Counted from the first letter of the stretch, positions 20,101 to 28,862 are shown. The stretch is DNA of 64,000 bases from Ditylenchus dipsaci (GCA_004194705.1 SADC01000294.1:1-64000), one strand, 5' to 3'. The notes: a model not told the origin generated them from the sequence alone. Numbers and translations: made by a program.

Positions 20101-21452
20101 CCTGGCATTTTTCGCCAAAAATCTGGCAAAACCTAGCATTGTTTAACTAAAATCCTGGAAAAAATATGGCATAACGAAAATTGATCAAGAGCAACATTCA
20201 AATTTTTGACCCTACTAGCGAATACCCCCCCCCAACGATTTTCACTTTTTTTACTTTAGTAAAAAGTACCCAATATATGTCCCAGACCCCGGAAAATGTG
20301 CGCAAACTCTTCATTAGTCACAACTTCCGTACGCTGGCCTACCCCCAAGCCTAAGGGCTAAGCCTAAACTTGTTGTTTGCAAATGTAGTTACAGCGATTA
20401 TTAAAGGTCGGATGCTTGGGGGGGGGTATTCGCTAGTAGCGCCAAATTGTTTATTTTTCATATTTTTTTGCCTTATACCACTTTAAAAACTAGGTAGAAA
20501 ACTGAAAAAATCTAGATGAAAGTTTTGCGAGAAAAAAAGAACCGCTGGTCCTTACATATCCCCATGTAACGCTCTGGTATGCCCTTTTAAAGGGGCATGC
20601 TCGTCGCCGATGGGAATATTTTGAAAGGCGGGTACCAGCGAAATTCAAGCGAGAATTAATTTGACGAAATTTTGGAAAAGTCGAGCAAAAATTATACCTA
20701 CAGTGGGAATCGAACCTACGACCAACTTTCGCAGTCCGCCGCCGATATCCCACTAGGCCACCAATGATATTAATTGACGGTGATGATTTTGACTACTTAT
20801 TCCCCGTAGGGTACTCAACTAAAATTTATTTTAAAATAATTCTCGTTTGAATCGACCTGGTACCCGCCTTTCAAATATTTCCATCGGCGGCGAGCATGCC
20901 CCTTTAAGTTGAAATGTATCCTTTATTCACAAATGGTTGGGACCAATCGGCACTAATAATTAAGATTTTTTTAAATTGGCGAGGAACAATCGTTGTCGAA
21001 GATGGCAATTGCCTTTTAAGTTAGACTAAAAATTGTATATGGGTACAAATTATCCAAAAAATTTACGCTGTCGGGGATCTATTAGGAGGTGAAGCCAAGA
21101 AATGCTAGTTTTTTTTTAATCACAAATACCTTCGTCATTGGCAATAAGGAATTTGTCAAAAGTTTTTCCTGACGCAAAAAGGTCACTGTTGTCCTCAGCT
21201 TTCTGATCATGGAAAGTTAGTCCACACACGCTCTCCAAGAAGTCTCCATCCACAGTCTTTCCAGATCGCCTGTGGGCGGCAAAACACATATACCGGTCTT
21301 CGGATCGCAATGCCTCAGCGGCGAAAAGACTTCTATCAAGCAGAGTATTCCATCTTGCAGCAGTTGACTAAGACAGTTTGAGTTTAGTGGAATGTAGACA
21401 GGGTTGCTTTCAGTTCTTTTTTTGTAGACCAACGAAACCGGTTGCTGGACAT
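14150..21452 (-). CDS. AAA-ATPase-like / DUF1703-like (PD-(D/E)XK superfamily) protein
   Basis: A discontinuous minus-strand gene whose blocks occur in the order expected for the AAA-ATPase_like (Pfam PF09820) plus DUF1703 (PF08011) architecture. Blocks: about 21120-21452 (RRSGKT nucleotide-binding motif); 19405-19710; 17640-17830 (FTVKEINQAYKYYGGY, matching the eikxWYNGY signature); 17116-17560 (LFYRGYLTK...LNKEIALTLQKY, matching GYLT...PNKEV); 15357-15690; 14270-14600 (GLGQVCTYRLDVPFF, GAHVVVLNQQRKV); and 14150-14222. Several blocks end in good donors (CAC|GTAAGT at 15357). Phase slips occur near 21350, 15555 and 19560. These proteins are best known from bacteria and scattered eukaryotes; the ATPase and nuclease roles are inferred, and the nuclease ExK residues were not located. 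Introns are full of MITEs. Confidence 0.6.
14817..14866. mobile_element. 50-bp TA-flanked perfect palindrome (C-family ends only)
   Basis: CCATATTTCCTCTAATTGCC... and its inverse meet at CCCC|GGGG with no loop; there is one mismatch between the 25-base arms. TA on both sides (14815-14816, 14867-14868). The ends match the CCGTATTT family, so this is an element reduced to its terminal repeats. Confidence 0.75.
14880..15148. repeat. Palindromic element with tRNA-like ends, copy T1
   Basis: The left arm contains CATGGCGCAGTGCCTACG (A-box-like) and GCAGGTTCGATCCCACG (B-box-like) 50 bases apart; the right arm carries the same in inverse (ATGGGATCGAACCTGC ... TGCGTCATGG). Between them are GGCTTGTTTGACCAGTTC and its inverse. 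Two more copies lie at 32791-33234 and about 47480-47765. The cloverleaf stems do not pair well, so these are tRNA-derived or SINE-derived arms, not functional tRNAs. Confidence 0.65.
15243..15332. repeat. Intronic direct repeat, copy 1
   Basis: CTCAATGAATCGAGAAGAAG ... GACCTAATTATTCTGGTTTG recurs diverged at about 16183-16275 in the same orientation, duplicating sequence next to the exon at 15357. A second duplicated pair (ATTGACAAATCGGTGCGATC) lies at about 17578 and 18463. These look like partial tandem duplications within this gene. Confidence 0.65.
15840..16850. other. Intron sequence, no gene seen
   Basis: AT-rich DNA between exon blocks. Apart from the repeat at 16183-16275 nothing is recognised. 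TTTGACCCCAAATTTATG near 15883 resembles the TGTCCCCAAATT words at 63110-63235. Confidence 0.4.
16862..16975. mobile_element. GC-rich hAT-like MITE with iterated GGGCCGGGCC
   Basis: In otherwise AT-rich DNA, about 115 bases consist of GGGCTCGG, GGGCCGGGCC, GGGCGGGGCGGGCC and GGCCCGTG words. The right end inverts to CAGGCATGGACACGGGCC, the CAGG-type terminus of many hAT elements. The left end and target duplication were not fixed. Confidence 0.5.
17999..18204. mobile_element. Pogo-like TA MITE, right half (P2)
   Basis: Contains the family core (CGGAATCCTTAGGATATTTG, GAACTGTCAAAACAGAA, GGTCGGACCCAAGGTGGGAA) and ends GCGAGGTTCGACTG followed by TA. The left half is missing, so it is a truncated copy. 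Confidence 0.7.
18620..18755. repeat. Inverted pair of the CTAAGGTAAGTG repeat
   Basis: GTGTCTAAGGTATGTGGGTG is mirrored by CACTCACTTACCTTAGACAT about 80 bases on, enclosing a GC-rich segment. Its right flank AAGACTCTTGATCAA is the same unit interrupted by the MULE at 1922. Confidence 0.65.
18840..19340. other. Intron with CCTTGGTCCCCC and ACTGTAGTACAGT words
   Basis: TTGCCTTGGTCCCCCAAGGC (18847) belongs to the same word group as 51422 and 60600-60860. At 19220-19330 variants of ACTGTAGTACAGTTT alternate in both orientations and the block ends ACATCACTGG, the inverse of the CAGTGATGT end at 52606; a hAT-like iterated-word element is likely. Confidence 0.45.
19405..19710 (-). CDS. Second exon block of the AAA-ATPase-like gene
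   Basis: Reads KVNLASVDSFDHAEFKIQLT to KEDWLTQTDRDT, then after a slip VTDQNQVAAILFNSSLPFLV and KETKGGESVKRCRQIVQILW, ending at a GTAAGG donor. Codon-like texture and absence of stops over about 90 residues support coding; the domain position is between the ATP loop and the YGGY exon. A 23-base piece of this exon (CGTTTCTTTTATGTAGCAAG) also appears alone in the intron at about 21826-21848. Confidence 0.5.
20218..20442. mobile_element. Poly-C/poly-G MITE, copy B2 (inverted relative to B1)
   Basis: Ends GACCCTACTAGCGAATACCC... and ...GGGTATTCGCTAGTAGCGC, with C9 and G9 tracts inside. Flanks CAAATTTTT (20209-20217) and CAAATTGTT (20443-20451) match 8 of 9. Interior is inverse-homologous to B1. 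Confidence 0.8.
20588..20907. mobile_element. Palindrome-ended MITE (AAAGGGGCATGC), copy M1, with tRNA-like insert
   Basis: AAAGGGGCATGCTCGTCGCC and AAAGGCGGGTACCAGCG on the left are inverted at 20845-20907. The middle holds a tRNA-like block. A relative (GGGGCATGCCCGTGCC...GGGCATGCCC) lies inside the pogo-like element at 35468-36110. Confidence 0.65.
20693..20766 (-). tRNA. tRNA-like sequence (probable pseudogene)
   Basis: Read on the minus strand it shows TGGCCTAGTGG (A box) and GGTTCGATTCC (B box) at tRNA spacing, with a T-stem of four pairs out of five. The acceptor ends do not pair and an anticodon arm could not be fixed, so it is a tRNA-derived relic within the M1 palindrome. Confidence 0.4.
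21120..21452 (-). CDS. N-terminal exon of the AAA-ATPase-like gene (Walker-A-like)
   Basis: After a TTTTAG acceptor the exon reads QQPVSLVYKKRTESN... and, after a 1-base slip at the A-run near 21348, LLDRSLFAAEALRSEDRYMC then FAAHRRSGKTVDGDFLESV. The RRSGKT segment sits where PF09820 proteins carry PRRFGKS, their ATP-binding loop, with the VDKT-like LLDRS before it. The exon ends at ..NDEG with a GTATTT donor. Confidence 0.6.
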
Positions 21453-21492
21453 CTAAAACGAAAAAGATTACACATAAGGTTCATGCATAGTA

Positions 21493-21542
21493 CAGTCAAC
21501 TCTCGCTATAATATACACGTATATTATAGCGAGAGTTGACTG
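21493..21542. mobile_element. 50-bp TA-flanked palindrome (pogo-like ends only), copy 1
   Basis: CAGTCAACTCTCGCTATAAT starts 24-base arms that are exact inverses, separated by only two bases; TA precedes and follows. It consists of nothing but terminal repeats of a CAGTCAAC-type element. It lies in an intron. Confidence 0.8.
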
Positions 21543-21587
21543 TATTTTTACCTTTTTTCTTAAACTTTATTTTCTCATCTCAGATGT

Positions 21588-21825
21588 TTTTACACCGTTT
21601 TGTAGCTGAGATTTTTCTCTATCGATTGAGTGGTCAAACACCCTAATTGAAAGTGATTTTTGAGGAAATTACACCAACTTTACACCAAAAAATCAAGTAT
21701 GAGGCTCAACCTGGTTTTTCAGTGTAAAGTTGGTGTGATCTCCTCAAAATTTATTTTCAATTAGGTTGTTTGACCACTCAATCAATAGAAAAAATCTCAG
21801 CTACATAACGGTGTAAAAACATCTC
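21588..21825. repeat. Inverted-repeat element with ATGTTTTTACACCGTT ends
   Basis: Arms of about 105 bases: ATGTTTTTACACCGTTTTG...GGAAATTACACCAACTTTAC on the left, mirrored at 21722-21825. It lies between the two short CAGTCAA palindromes. Confidence 0.7.
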
Positions 21826-21884
21826 GTTTCTTTTATGTAGCAAGCCCACATTTTTAAGAAATTTTAAGAAAAAAAAAGTAAAAG

Positions 21885-21934
21885 TCACTCAATTCTCGCT
21901 ATAATATACGTGTATATTATAGCGAGAATTGACT
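21885..21934. mobile_element. 50-bp palindrome (pogo-like ends only), copy 2
   Basis: AATTCTCGCTATAATATAC and its inverse, ending GAATTGACTG then TA. The left terminus is eroded (CACTCAATT in place of CAGTCAATT). Same design and size as 21493-21542. Confidence 0.7.
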
Positions 21935-21939
21935 GTAGC

Positions 21940-22092
21940 GGCTACCAGACAATTTCCAATATTTTTGGAAATGTCGCACGACATTTTCCAATATTTTTTC
22001 GGTCGAATCGGTCGTTTCGCCCGAATTTACCGAAAAAATATTGGAAAATGTCGTGCGGCATTTTCCAAAAATATTGAAATTGTCTGGTAGCC
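21940..22092. mobile_element. hAT-like palindromic MITE, copy G1 (word TTTCCAATATTTTTGGAAA)
   Basis: Ends GGCTACCAGACAATTT / AAATTGTCTGGTAGCC, with perfect 8-bp target duplications ACTGTAGC (21932-21939, 22093-22100). The interior is the word TTTCCAATATTTTTGGAAA and pieces of it, repeated in both orientations around a centre near CGGTCGTTTCG. An 8-bp duplication indicates hAT-type transposition. Second copy at 47288-47441. Confidence 0.88.
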
Positions 22093-22360
22093 ACTGTAGC
22101 AACTAAATACATAGTAGTAACTTCAGTAGTAACTAAATAGCTTGCTTAAAGGACCATGGTTTTTGAGCTCAGTGGGATGTGCGAAATTCGAATTGGCGGG
22201 AGACACTTCTCTTTCGTCCTCCGGGGCCGTTCCGTCCCCGTCCCCTCCGGACGGTCTAGCAATTGCCCAATTAATCTGAACGTCTACTTTAGGTTCATGC
22301 ATACTGGACGGTCGCTGTGTTTTTTGCGTTAAAACATGGTAGTTCATGTTCTAGAAAAGG

Positions 22361-22820
22361 TTCATGCATACTTAACCGAAACACATCTACCGAAACAATC
22401 GGAAGTTCTTTGGCTTGAAAATTTTTAGTTTCTGGCAAAGTATTATTTGCTGCACCACCTCTGCAAAATGTAGCACAAACGGTAAAATTATGAGTCATAT
22501 TATTTTGAGTTTGTGCTTATTTCGGTAATAAGAACTTTCAGGAAAAATAAATAAAAAGTTTGAAGATCTAGTCAGTGAAACTGGTGTTTCGGTATGTTTC
22601 AGTGGATTTTAACCGAAACATACCAAAACACAATTTTCATTTTCTTGATCTTCAATCTTTTTTGTTATTTGTGTAAAGTTCTTATCACCGAAATGCGCAC
22701 AAACTCATAGCAATCATTTTGAGTATAAAATTTTTTAGAAAAGTAAATAAAATATTTCCAAGCCAAATCAATTTCTGATTGTTTCGGTAGACGTGTCTCG
22801 GTGGAGTATGCATGAACCTA
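22361..22820. repeat. Inverted-repeat element with GGTTCATGCATACT ends
   Basis: AGGTTCATGCATACTTAACC then ACATCTACCGAAACAATC on the left is inverted at about 22775-22820. Single end-like fragments (GGTTCATGCATA) also occur at 21479 and 22291. The right end continues directly into the duplicated block at 22800. Confidence 0.65.
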
Positions 22821-23475
22821 TAGTAAAATTTCAGCTTAATTGGCTCTAATATATAAATTCTTTCCATTTTTTGCAATAATATTTCTTTTGTTTATTTTTT
22901 TCATAAATTAATATTCAATGATTTTACCTATACTTTTACCAGGTCGCAGATTCCCCCCCCTCCCCTTGTCGTTTTTTTTAGATTTTTTTGGCTAAAGCAA
23001 GGGTTAGCCAGCGTATGTATTGATCAACATAAATAAAATCTAAGCAACCCTTTCCCAGGACTAAAAAATAACAAAAAAAAAGAGGGGTGGGTTAGCTTTG
23101 TCTCTGGAGGACAAAAAAGTGGCCACTTCTAATATAGATCCGAAAATTGAAACTGTTGCCGAAAAATTGAGATCAGAAAGACCACGTAAAAAAATAAAAT
23201 AGATTATACCAAAATTCAGGATTACCTTTAAATCCCACGTATTCTATTACTGAGCGATAATCAAACAGCAGCATTGAATTTTGAAAAAATACCGAGTTAT
23301 TAAGATCCAAAAACAGAGGTAATTATTAAAAAAATTATCAATAAATGAATTAAAGCATTTAAATTTATAATTTTGCGGCTTTTAAATTTGGCGTTCGAAA
23401 AAACACAATTTGAAAACATTTTTATAAGAAAAATACGGGCGCAGCTTTTTTGGGGCGATACTTTTTTTGTCACAG
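22785..23475. repeat. Duplicated block, copy A
   Basis: From GTGTCTCGGTGGAGTATGCA to GGGGCGATACTTTTTTTGTC this block is repeated, same orientation and about 95% alike by eye, at about 25640-26515. Copy A continues into the giant palindrome; copy B contains an extra 211-bp hAT-like insertion. Confidence 0.8.
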
Positions 23476-25232
23476 TATAGAAATGTGCATGCTGCTTAGA
23501 CATCCAGAAATTACAAAATTAGAGTCAAGGTGGAGCATGGAATTTTGAAGTTTTTTTTGTGTGTAGATTTTAGAATATATAGAAGGGTTTTTGTAGAATT
23601 TAGCTGTTTAGTTTACTTTATTATAGAAATGTCAGCCTTTTATTACAAAATGATTATTTACTAGCTCTGGCCAGAGCAAAAGCATTTACTAGCTACATTT
23701 ACAGAGAGAGAAGGCAAGACTGATTTCAGCTTTAGCTGAAATCAAAAAGAAGAGAAGGGGAGGGTACAAACTACAAAAAGAAGGCTTGGGCAGACTATCA
23801 ATCGAAACAAGACTTGTAGGGTTGTCGGCTTTTTTCGGCTTTTCGGCTTTCGGTTTTCTTCGGCCGGCCGAAAACCGAAAAAAAGCCGAAAAAAGCCGAA
23901 AAGCCGAAATGGATTTGCATAAATCTCGCAAATTTAAAAGAGACAGTGTCGATATTTTCACACATTGTTCAGACCGAAAGGGCTGAATAATCTTTCTGTA
24001 AAAAAGCTTTGCAAAAAAGGAACATAGGCTGCTCAAAAACAGCTCTCAATTTCGGCTTTTTTTGTCGAAAAAAGCCGACAACCCTAAAGACTTGAAAGAA
24101 CATTTTTGTGTATTGGGAAAAAAAAGTTGAGAAAATAGCTAAAAATCGACAACAAAATACTAGCAAAATTTAAGTATATTAAAAAGTTATTTTTTGCTTT
24201 TTTGTATTTTTGGGCATTCTTCTTTGCGTCGAGAAGACGCAACAACAGATTCACTTTTTTCTGTCATATATTTCCTCATTTCTGTCACAGATTTGAATTT
24301 TCTTTTCCTATCAGCTCTTTCTATTAAATTTTCTAACTTTTTTTCCAAAGTTTTAACACCATTAGGTAGCCCTGCGATTCTAGTTTTTGGCGAGGTATTA
24401 TTTGCTGCACCATCGCTGCAAAATGTAGCACAAAAAGGTAAAGTTATGAGCCAAATTATTTTCTAACTTCCTTCATACTTTCAACTATTTGTGTTATATT
24501 TTGCAAGGAAGATTCAAAAATGATACCTCGCCAGAAACGGCTTTTTTCGACAAAAAAAGCCGAAATTGAGAGCTGTTTTTGAGCAGCCTATGTTCCTTTT
24601 TTTGCAAAGCTTTTTTTACAGAAAGATTATTCAGCCCTTTCGGTCTGAACAATGTGTGAAAATATCGACACTGTCTCTTTTAAATTTGCGAGATTTATGC
24701 AAATCCATTTCGGCTTTTCGGCTTTTTTCGGCTTTTTTTCGGTTTTCGGCCGGCCGAAGAAAACCGAAAGCCGAAAAGCCGAAAAAAGCCGACAACCCTA
24801 CAAGTCTTGTTTCGATTGATAGTCTGCCCAAGCCTTCTTTTTGTAGTTTGTACCCTCCCCTTCTCTTCTTTTTGATTTCAGCTAAAGCTGAAATCAGTCT
24901 TGCCTTCTCTCTCTGTAAATGTAGCTAGTAAATGCTTTTGCTCTGGCCAGAGCTAGTAAATAATCATTTTGTAATAAAAGGCTGACATTTCTATAATAAG
25001 TAAACTAAACAGCTAATTCTACAAAAACCCTTCTATATATTCTAAAATCTACACACAAAAAAAACTTCAAAATTCCATGCTCCACCTTGACTCTAATTTT
25101 GTAATTTCTGGATGTCTAAGCAGCATGCACATTTCTATACTGTGACAAAAAAAGTATCGCCCCAAAAAAGCTGCGCCCGTATTTTCTTATAAAATGTTTT
25201 CAAATTGTTTTCTTATATCTATGTTTTCAAAT
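23400..25232. repeat. Giant palindrome with about 680-bp arms
   Basis: 23400-24080 and about 24537-25232 are near-identical inverse copies around a 456-base centre. The centre (24245-24530) is itself homologous to 26520-26770 plus 27470-27510. Each arm contains the CGGCTTTT-word element described at 23817. Identical open frames on opposite strands of the two arms (for example 23786-23986 and 24631-24831) are by-products. Confidence 0.88.
23817..24086. mobile_element. hAT-like MITE with iterated CGGCTTTT
   Basis: Ends TAGGGTTGTCGGC / GCCGACAACCCTA and perfect 8-bp duplications AAGACTTG (23809-23816, 24087-24094). Near the left end, copies of CGGCTTTT(TT) run inward and meet their inverses at a GGCCGGCC centre (about 23857-23864). 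The inverse copy is in the other arm of the giant palindrome. Confidence 0.85.
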
Positions 25233-25639
25233 TGTGTTTTTCATCTAACTTTTGCATTTTTGCATAAATTTGCATTTTCGCATACTTCCTTGGTACCAAA
25301 GCCTCCAGTTGCGTTCAGGAAATTTGACAAGAAGGCTTGACATTTCAGAAATATTGCTAGGATTTCAGTCGAGTCAACTATGTCAATAAAATTTCTTGAA
25401 AATATTCACATAAATCAATTGTGGCTTCGAAATTTTGCAAGTTTTTCGGGCAAGTGATGGCTCATTCGAAAGCCCTTAATGTGAAGAATCTTTTGACTAT
25501 AAGCATGGATAAACCAGAAATGTAAAAACTATGTCTGAGGAGTGAAACAAAAACGCCTCAAAATCTACTATTTTCGATAATTTTTTGTTTGGCGCCAATT
25601 TTCTCTAATACAACAAAATTCAAATTTTGAGGGGCCGTG

Positions 25640-26515
25640 AGACGTGTCTCGGTGGAATATGCATGAACCTATAGTAAAATTTCAGCTTAATTGGCTCCAA
25701 TATATAAATTCTTTCCATTTTTTGCAATAATATTTTTTTTGTTTATTTTTTTCATAAATTAATATTGGTACTAATTCGGTTTACACCCACCCCCATTTTT
25801 ATCTCAGATTTTCTCAGATTTTGTTTGGCGTCGAAAGTTCAGTGGAAATGATAGTATGTTTTATTTATGGTCTCAGATTGTTGAACTGTATGTATGTGAA
25901 TAAATAAAATATGTTTGTCGCAACATAGAAACCGATAAACCCAAAAACTGGGGGTGGGGTGTAAACCGAATTAGTACTTAATATTCAATGATTTTACCTA
26001 TACTTTTACCAGGTCGCAAGTTCCCCCGATTTTTTGGCTAAAGCAAGGGTTAGCCAGCGTATGTAGGGACCAACATAAATAAAATCCAAGCAACCTTTCC
26101 TAGGACTAAAAAATAACAAAAAAAAACAAGAGTGGTGGGTTAGCTTTGTCTCTGGAGGCAAAAAGTGGCCACTTCTAATACAGAGCCGAAATTGAAATTG
26201 TTGCCGAAAAATTGAGATCAGAAAGACCACGTAAAAAATAAAATAGATTATACCAAAATTCAGGATTACCTTTAAATCCCACGTATTCTATTACTGAGCG
26301 ATAATCAAACAGCAGCATTGAATTTTGAAAAAATACCGAGTTATTAAGATCCAAAAACAGAGGTAATTATTAAAAAAATTATCAATAAATGAATTAAAGC
26401 ATTTAAATTTATAATTTTGCGGCTTTTAAATTTGGCGTTCGAAAAACACAATTTGAAAACATTTTTATAGGAAAAATACGGGCGCAGCTTTTTTTGGGGC
26501 GATAGTTTTTTTTGT
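25640..26515. repeat. Duplicated block, copy B
   Basis: Direct repeat of 22785-23475. It preserves the uninterrupted sequence on both sides of the hAT-like insert at 25767, and continues into the CTGTCACAGATT element at 26500. Confidence 0.8.
25767..25977. mobile_element. hAT-like MITE with GGTACTAATTCGGTTTACACCC ends
   Basis: Terminal repeats GTACTAATTCGGTTTACACC and inverse. TTAATATT flanks both sides (25759-25766, 25978-25985), whereas copy A of the surrounding block (about 22905-22920) has TTAATATT once and no insert, which proves insertion with an 8-bp duplication. Confidence 0.9.
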
Positions 26516-26770
26516 CACAGATTCACTTTTTTCTGTCACATATTTCCTCATTTCTGTCACAGATTTGAATTTTCTTTTCCTATCAGCTCTTTCTATTAAA
26601 TTTTCTAACTTTTTTTCCAAAGTTTTAACACATTAGGTAGCCCTGCGATTCTAGTTTCTGACAAAGTATTATTTGCTGTACCACCTCTGCAAAATGTAGC
26701 ACAAAACGGTAAAATTATGAGCCATATTATTTTTCTGGCTTCCTTCATACTTTTACCTATTTGTGTTATA

Positions 26771-27466
26771 CAGTCGACTCTCTATATAACATAACTCTAC
26801 ATAACATAATTTTAGAGTCAGAAGTTCGTTCCATCTAGGTCCGACACTTTTTTTAACCTGATTTTCGAGGTTTTTGCCAGTTCTGTTTTTACAGTCTGGT
26901 CCCAAATATCATAAGGATTCCGATTTTGCCGATCGTTTTTAGAAATCTGTAATATTTGGTCTAAAAAAGCAAAAACCCATATAACATAACTCGGCGCTAC
27001 TATAGAATACCCCTCCCCCCCCCCGAAAAATCCGACCTTATAAAATCGCTGTAACTACCCTTGCAAACAACAAGTTTAGGCTTAGCCCTTAGGCTTGGGG
27101 TAGGCCAGCGTATCGAAGTTGTGACTAATGAAGAGTTTGCGCACATTTTCCGGGTCTGGACATAAATTTGGGTACTTTTTACTTAAGTTTTAAAAGGTCG
27201 GATTTTTTTTGGGGGGGGGAGGGGTATTCTATAGTAGGGTCCATAACTCGATTTAACAAAAATCCTGTTTTTTCACCAAGTTTTTATTTATTTTTAATTA
27301 TTTTTCAAATTTCTAAAAAATGATCGGCAAGATCGGAATCCTTGCAATATTTGAGGCCAGACTGTCAAAACAGAACTGGCAAAAGCTTGAAATGACCGGT
27401 ATGAATAAATGTAGAATCCGGTAACTTGCTCGATCCCTTGAGTTATGTTATATAGAGAGTGGACTG
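26771..27466. mobile_element. Pogo-like TA MITE, copy P3, itself interrupted
   Basis: Ends CAGTCGACTCTCTATATAAC and inverse GTTATATAGAGAGTGGACTG, with TA on both sides. The uninterrupted paralogue near 24491 reads TTGTGTTATATTTTGCAAGG, an exact empty site. The family core is present in both halves. The poly-C element 26994-27241 is nested inside. Confidence 0.88.
26994..27241. mobile_element. Poly-C/poly-G MITE, copy B3, nested in P3
   Basis: Ends GCGCTACTATAGAATACCCC and inverse GGGGTATTCTATAGTAGGGTC. A perfect 9-bp duplication CATAACTCG lies at 26985-26993 and 27242-27250. This is the third level of a nest. Confidence 0.88.
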
Positions 27467-27654
27467 TATTTTGCAAGGAAGATGCAAAAATGATACCTCG
27501 CCAGAAACTAGAATCGAGAGGCTATCTGATAGTGTAATAACTTTCACAGAAATCAAAAAATTCTGAAGAAACAGGGAAAACTAAAATCTGTGACAGGAAG
27601 GAGGAAATCTGTGACAGAAAAAAGTGAATCTGTGACAAAAAAAGTTTTAATGTG

Positions 27655-28319
27655 GGCCTAATTTAAGCGCAAATTTTTTTTAAATGAAATTTTTACTTTT
27701 GTTTGAATATTTGGTTTAACAGGCGGCTTGACTATAGAATACCCCTCCCCCCCACGGAGAATGATCAGATTGAGAAGATAAGCTCATATTCGTGTTTCTC
27801 CACTCCGATTTCATGAGAAAGCCGCGTGCTTTTTTCAAATCTGAGAAAAAAATTTCGAATGTGTCCGCTCATTGGCCACATTTGTGCAATGCGTTTTTAT
27901 GCTGAGGGTAGTGCTGGATTCACTTATCGGTTTCGCTACTGATGAAAATGATTGTTATTTGCTCATTTAGGCCTGTTTTATAAAAGTTATTGTTTAGATC
28001 CAAAAGCATTTGACTAAATCTGTTAGTCCGACAGACAACACTGAATTATTGAGGAAATCCTCTATTCCAGCTAGAAGCACAAATATAACTTCATAAATTG
28101 CAGTTGTTTGTTGAACTGAGAGCTCACAATAAAATGTGCTTTTAAAATATGGCTTTCATAGTTTTTTGTTTGTATTTTTTTTTGAAAACTCAAATAGTTT
28201 GATTTGATCTATCAGTGTCGTTCCTTCAGTATGTTCTTTGCAAGTAAATGTTTTAATCAATTGATTTATATTGTCGATACCTAGGCTCACTGTTCTTCAC
28301 AGTAACATTTTAGTGAGTA
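27655..28319. other. Spacer, no gene supported
   Basis: AT-rich, with a one-ended fragment of the poly-C family near 27730 (ACTATAGAATACCCCTCCCC). Nothing else recognised. Confidence 0.5.
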
Positions 28320-28328
28320 CTGCAGGTT

Positions 28329-28718
28329 GGCAACCGGACATTTACGATTTTAAAAACATTTTGTCCGCGGACATTTACGATTTTTTAATTTTTGCATCTT
28401 TCAAGTTAGCTCACAATTTGTCTCACACATGTCAGATTAGTTTTCGATATAATAGCGAAATAATAAAAGAACAAAAAGTACTGCAAGTAACTTACATTGC
28501 GATGAATGTATGAGAAGTTGTTAACCCAGATAATAAGCTTGCCTTAGGAAAAATAAGAAAAAATAAAAAATTAAGAAAAAAATAACTAACAACGAAACAA
28601 TGAGAAAATATATGTGACACAAATAATAATGCGCCTTGACAAAAAATAAACGGACAAATCCGATTAAATCGTAAATGTCCGCGGACAAAATGTTTTTAAA
28701 TCGTAAATGTCCGGTTGC
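28329..28718. mobile_element. Inverted-repeat MITE with iterated GTCCGCGGACATTTACGATTT
   Basis: GCAACCGGACATTTACGATT and GTCCGCGGACATTTACG on the left mirror 28665-28718. A 9-bp duplication CTGCAGGTT lies at 28320-28328 and 28719-28727, suggesting a MULE-type element. Confidence 0.82.
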
Positions 28719-28730
28719 CTGCAGGTTTAC

Positions 28731-28862
28731 AGTCAAACCTCTTTAAACCACCAGTCCCTGGTCAACTGATTTGACCAGGTAAACGACATTCACAGGAAAA
28801 CGACAACTGTTTAAATACAATTGAGATAAGTCTCCTGGAGTGGTAGTTTAAATAGGTTTGCT
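28731..28862. mobile_element. Short pogo-like MITE with CAGTCAAACCTCTTTAAACC end
   Basis: About 130 bases, CAGTCAAACCTCTTTAAACC on the left and TAGTTTAAATAGGTTTG on the right, with TA before the left end. It lacks the standard core of the family. Confidence 0.55.

Larger units (their letters stand above)
26500..27650. mobile_element. Inverted-repeat element with iterated CTGTCACAGATT, carrying nested MITEs
   Basis: GTCACAGATTCACTTTTTTC and two more CTGTCACA words near 26515-26567 are mirrored at about 27585-27645 (GAATCTGTGACAAAAAAAG). Its interior (AACTTTTTTTCCAAAGTTTT, GGTAGCCCTGCGATTCTAG) also forms the centre of the palindrome at 24245-24530. It is interrupted by the pogo-like element at 26771. 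Confidence 0.7.

Noticed and set aside
23689..24928. Identical proteins predicted on opposite strands (about 115 aa)
   Set aside because: They are the two arms of the giant palindrome; the sequence is a MITE assembly without a recognisable domain.
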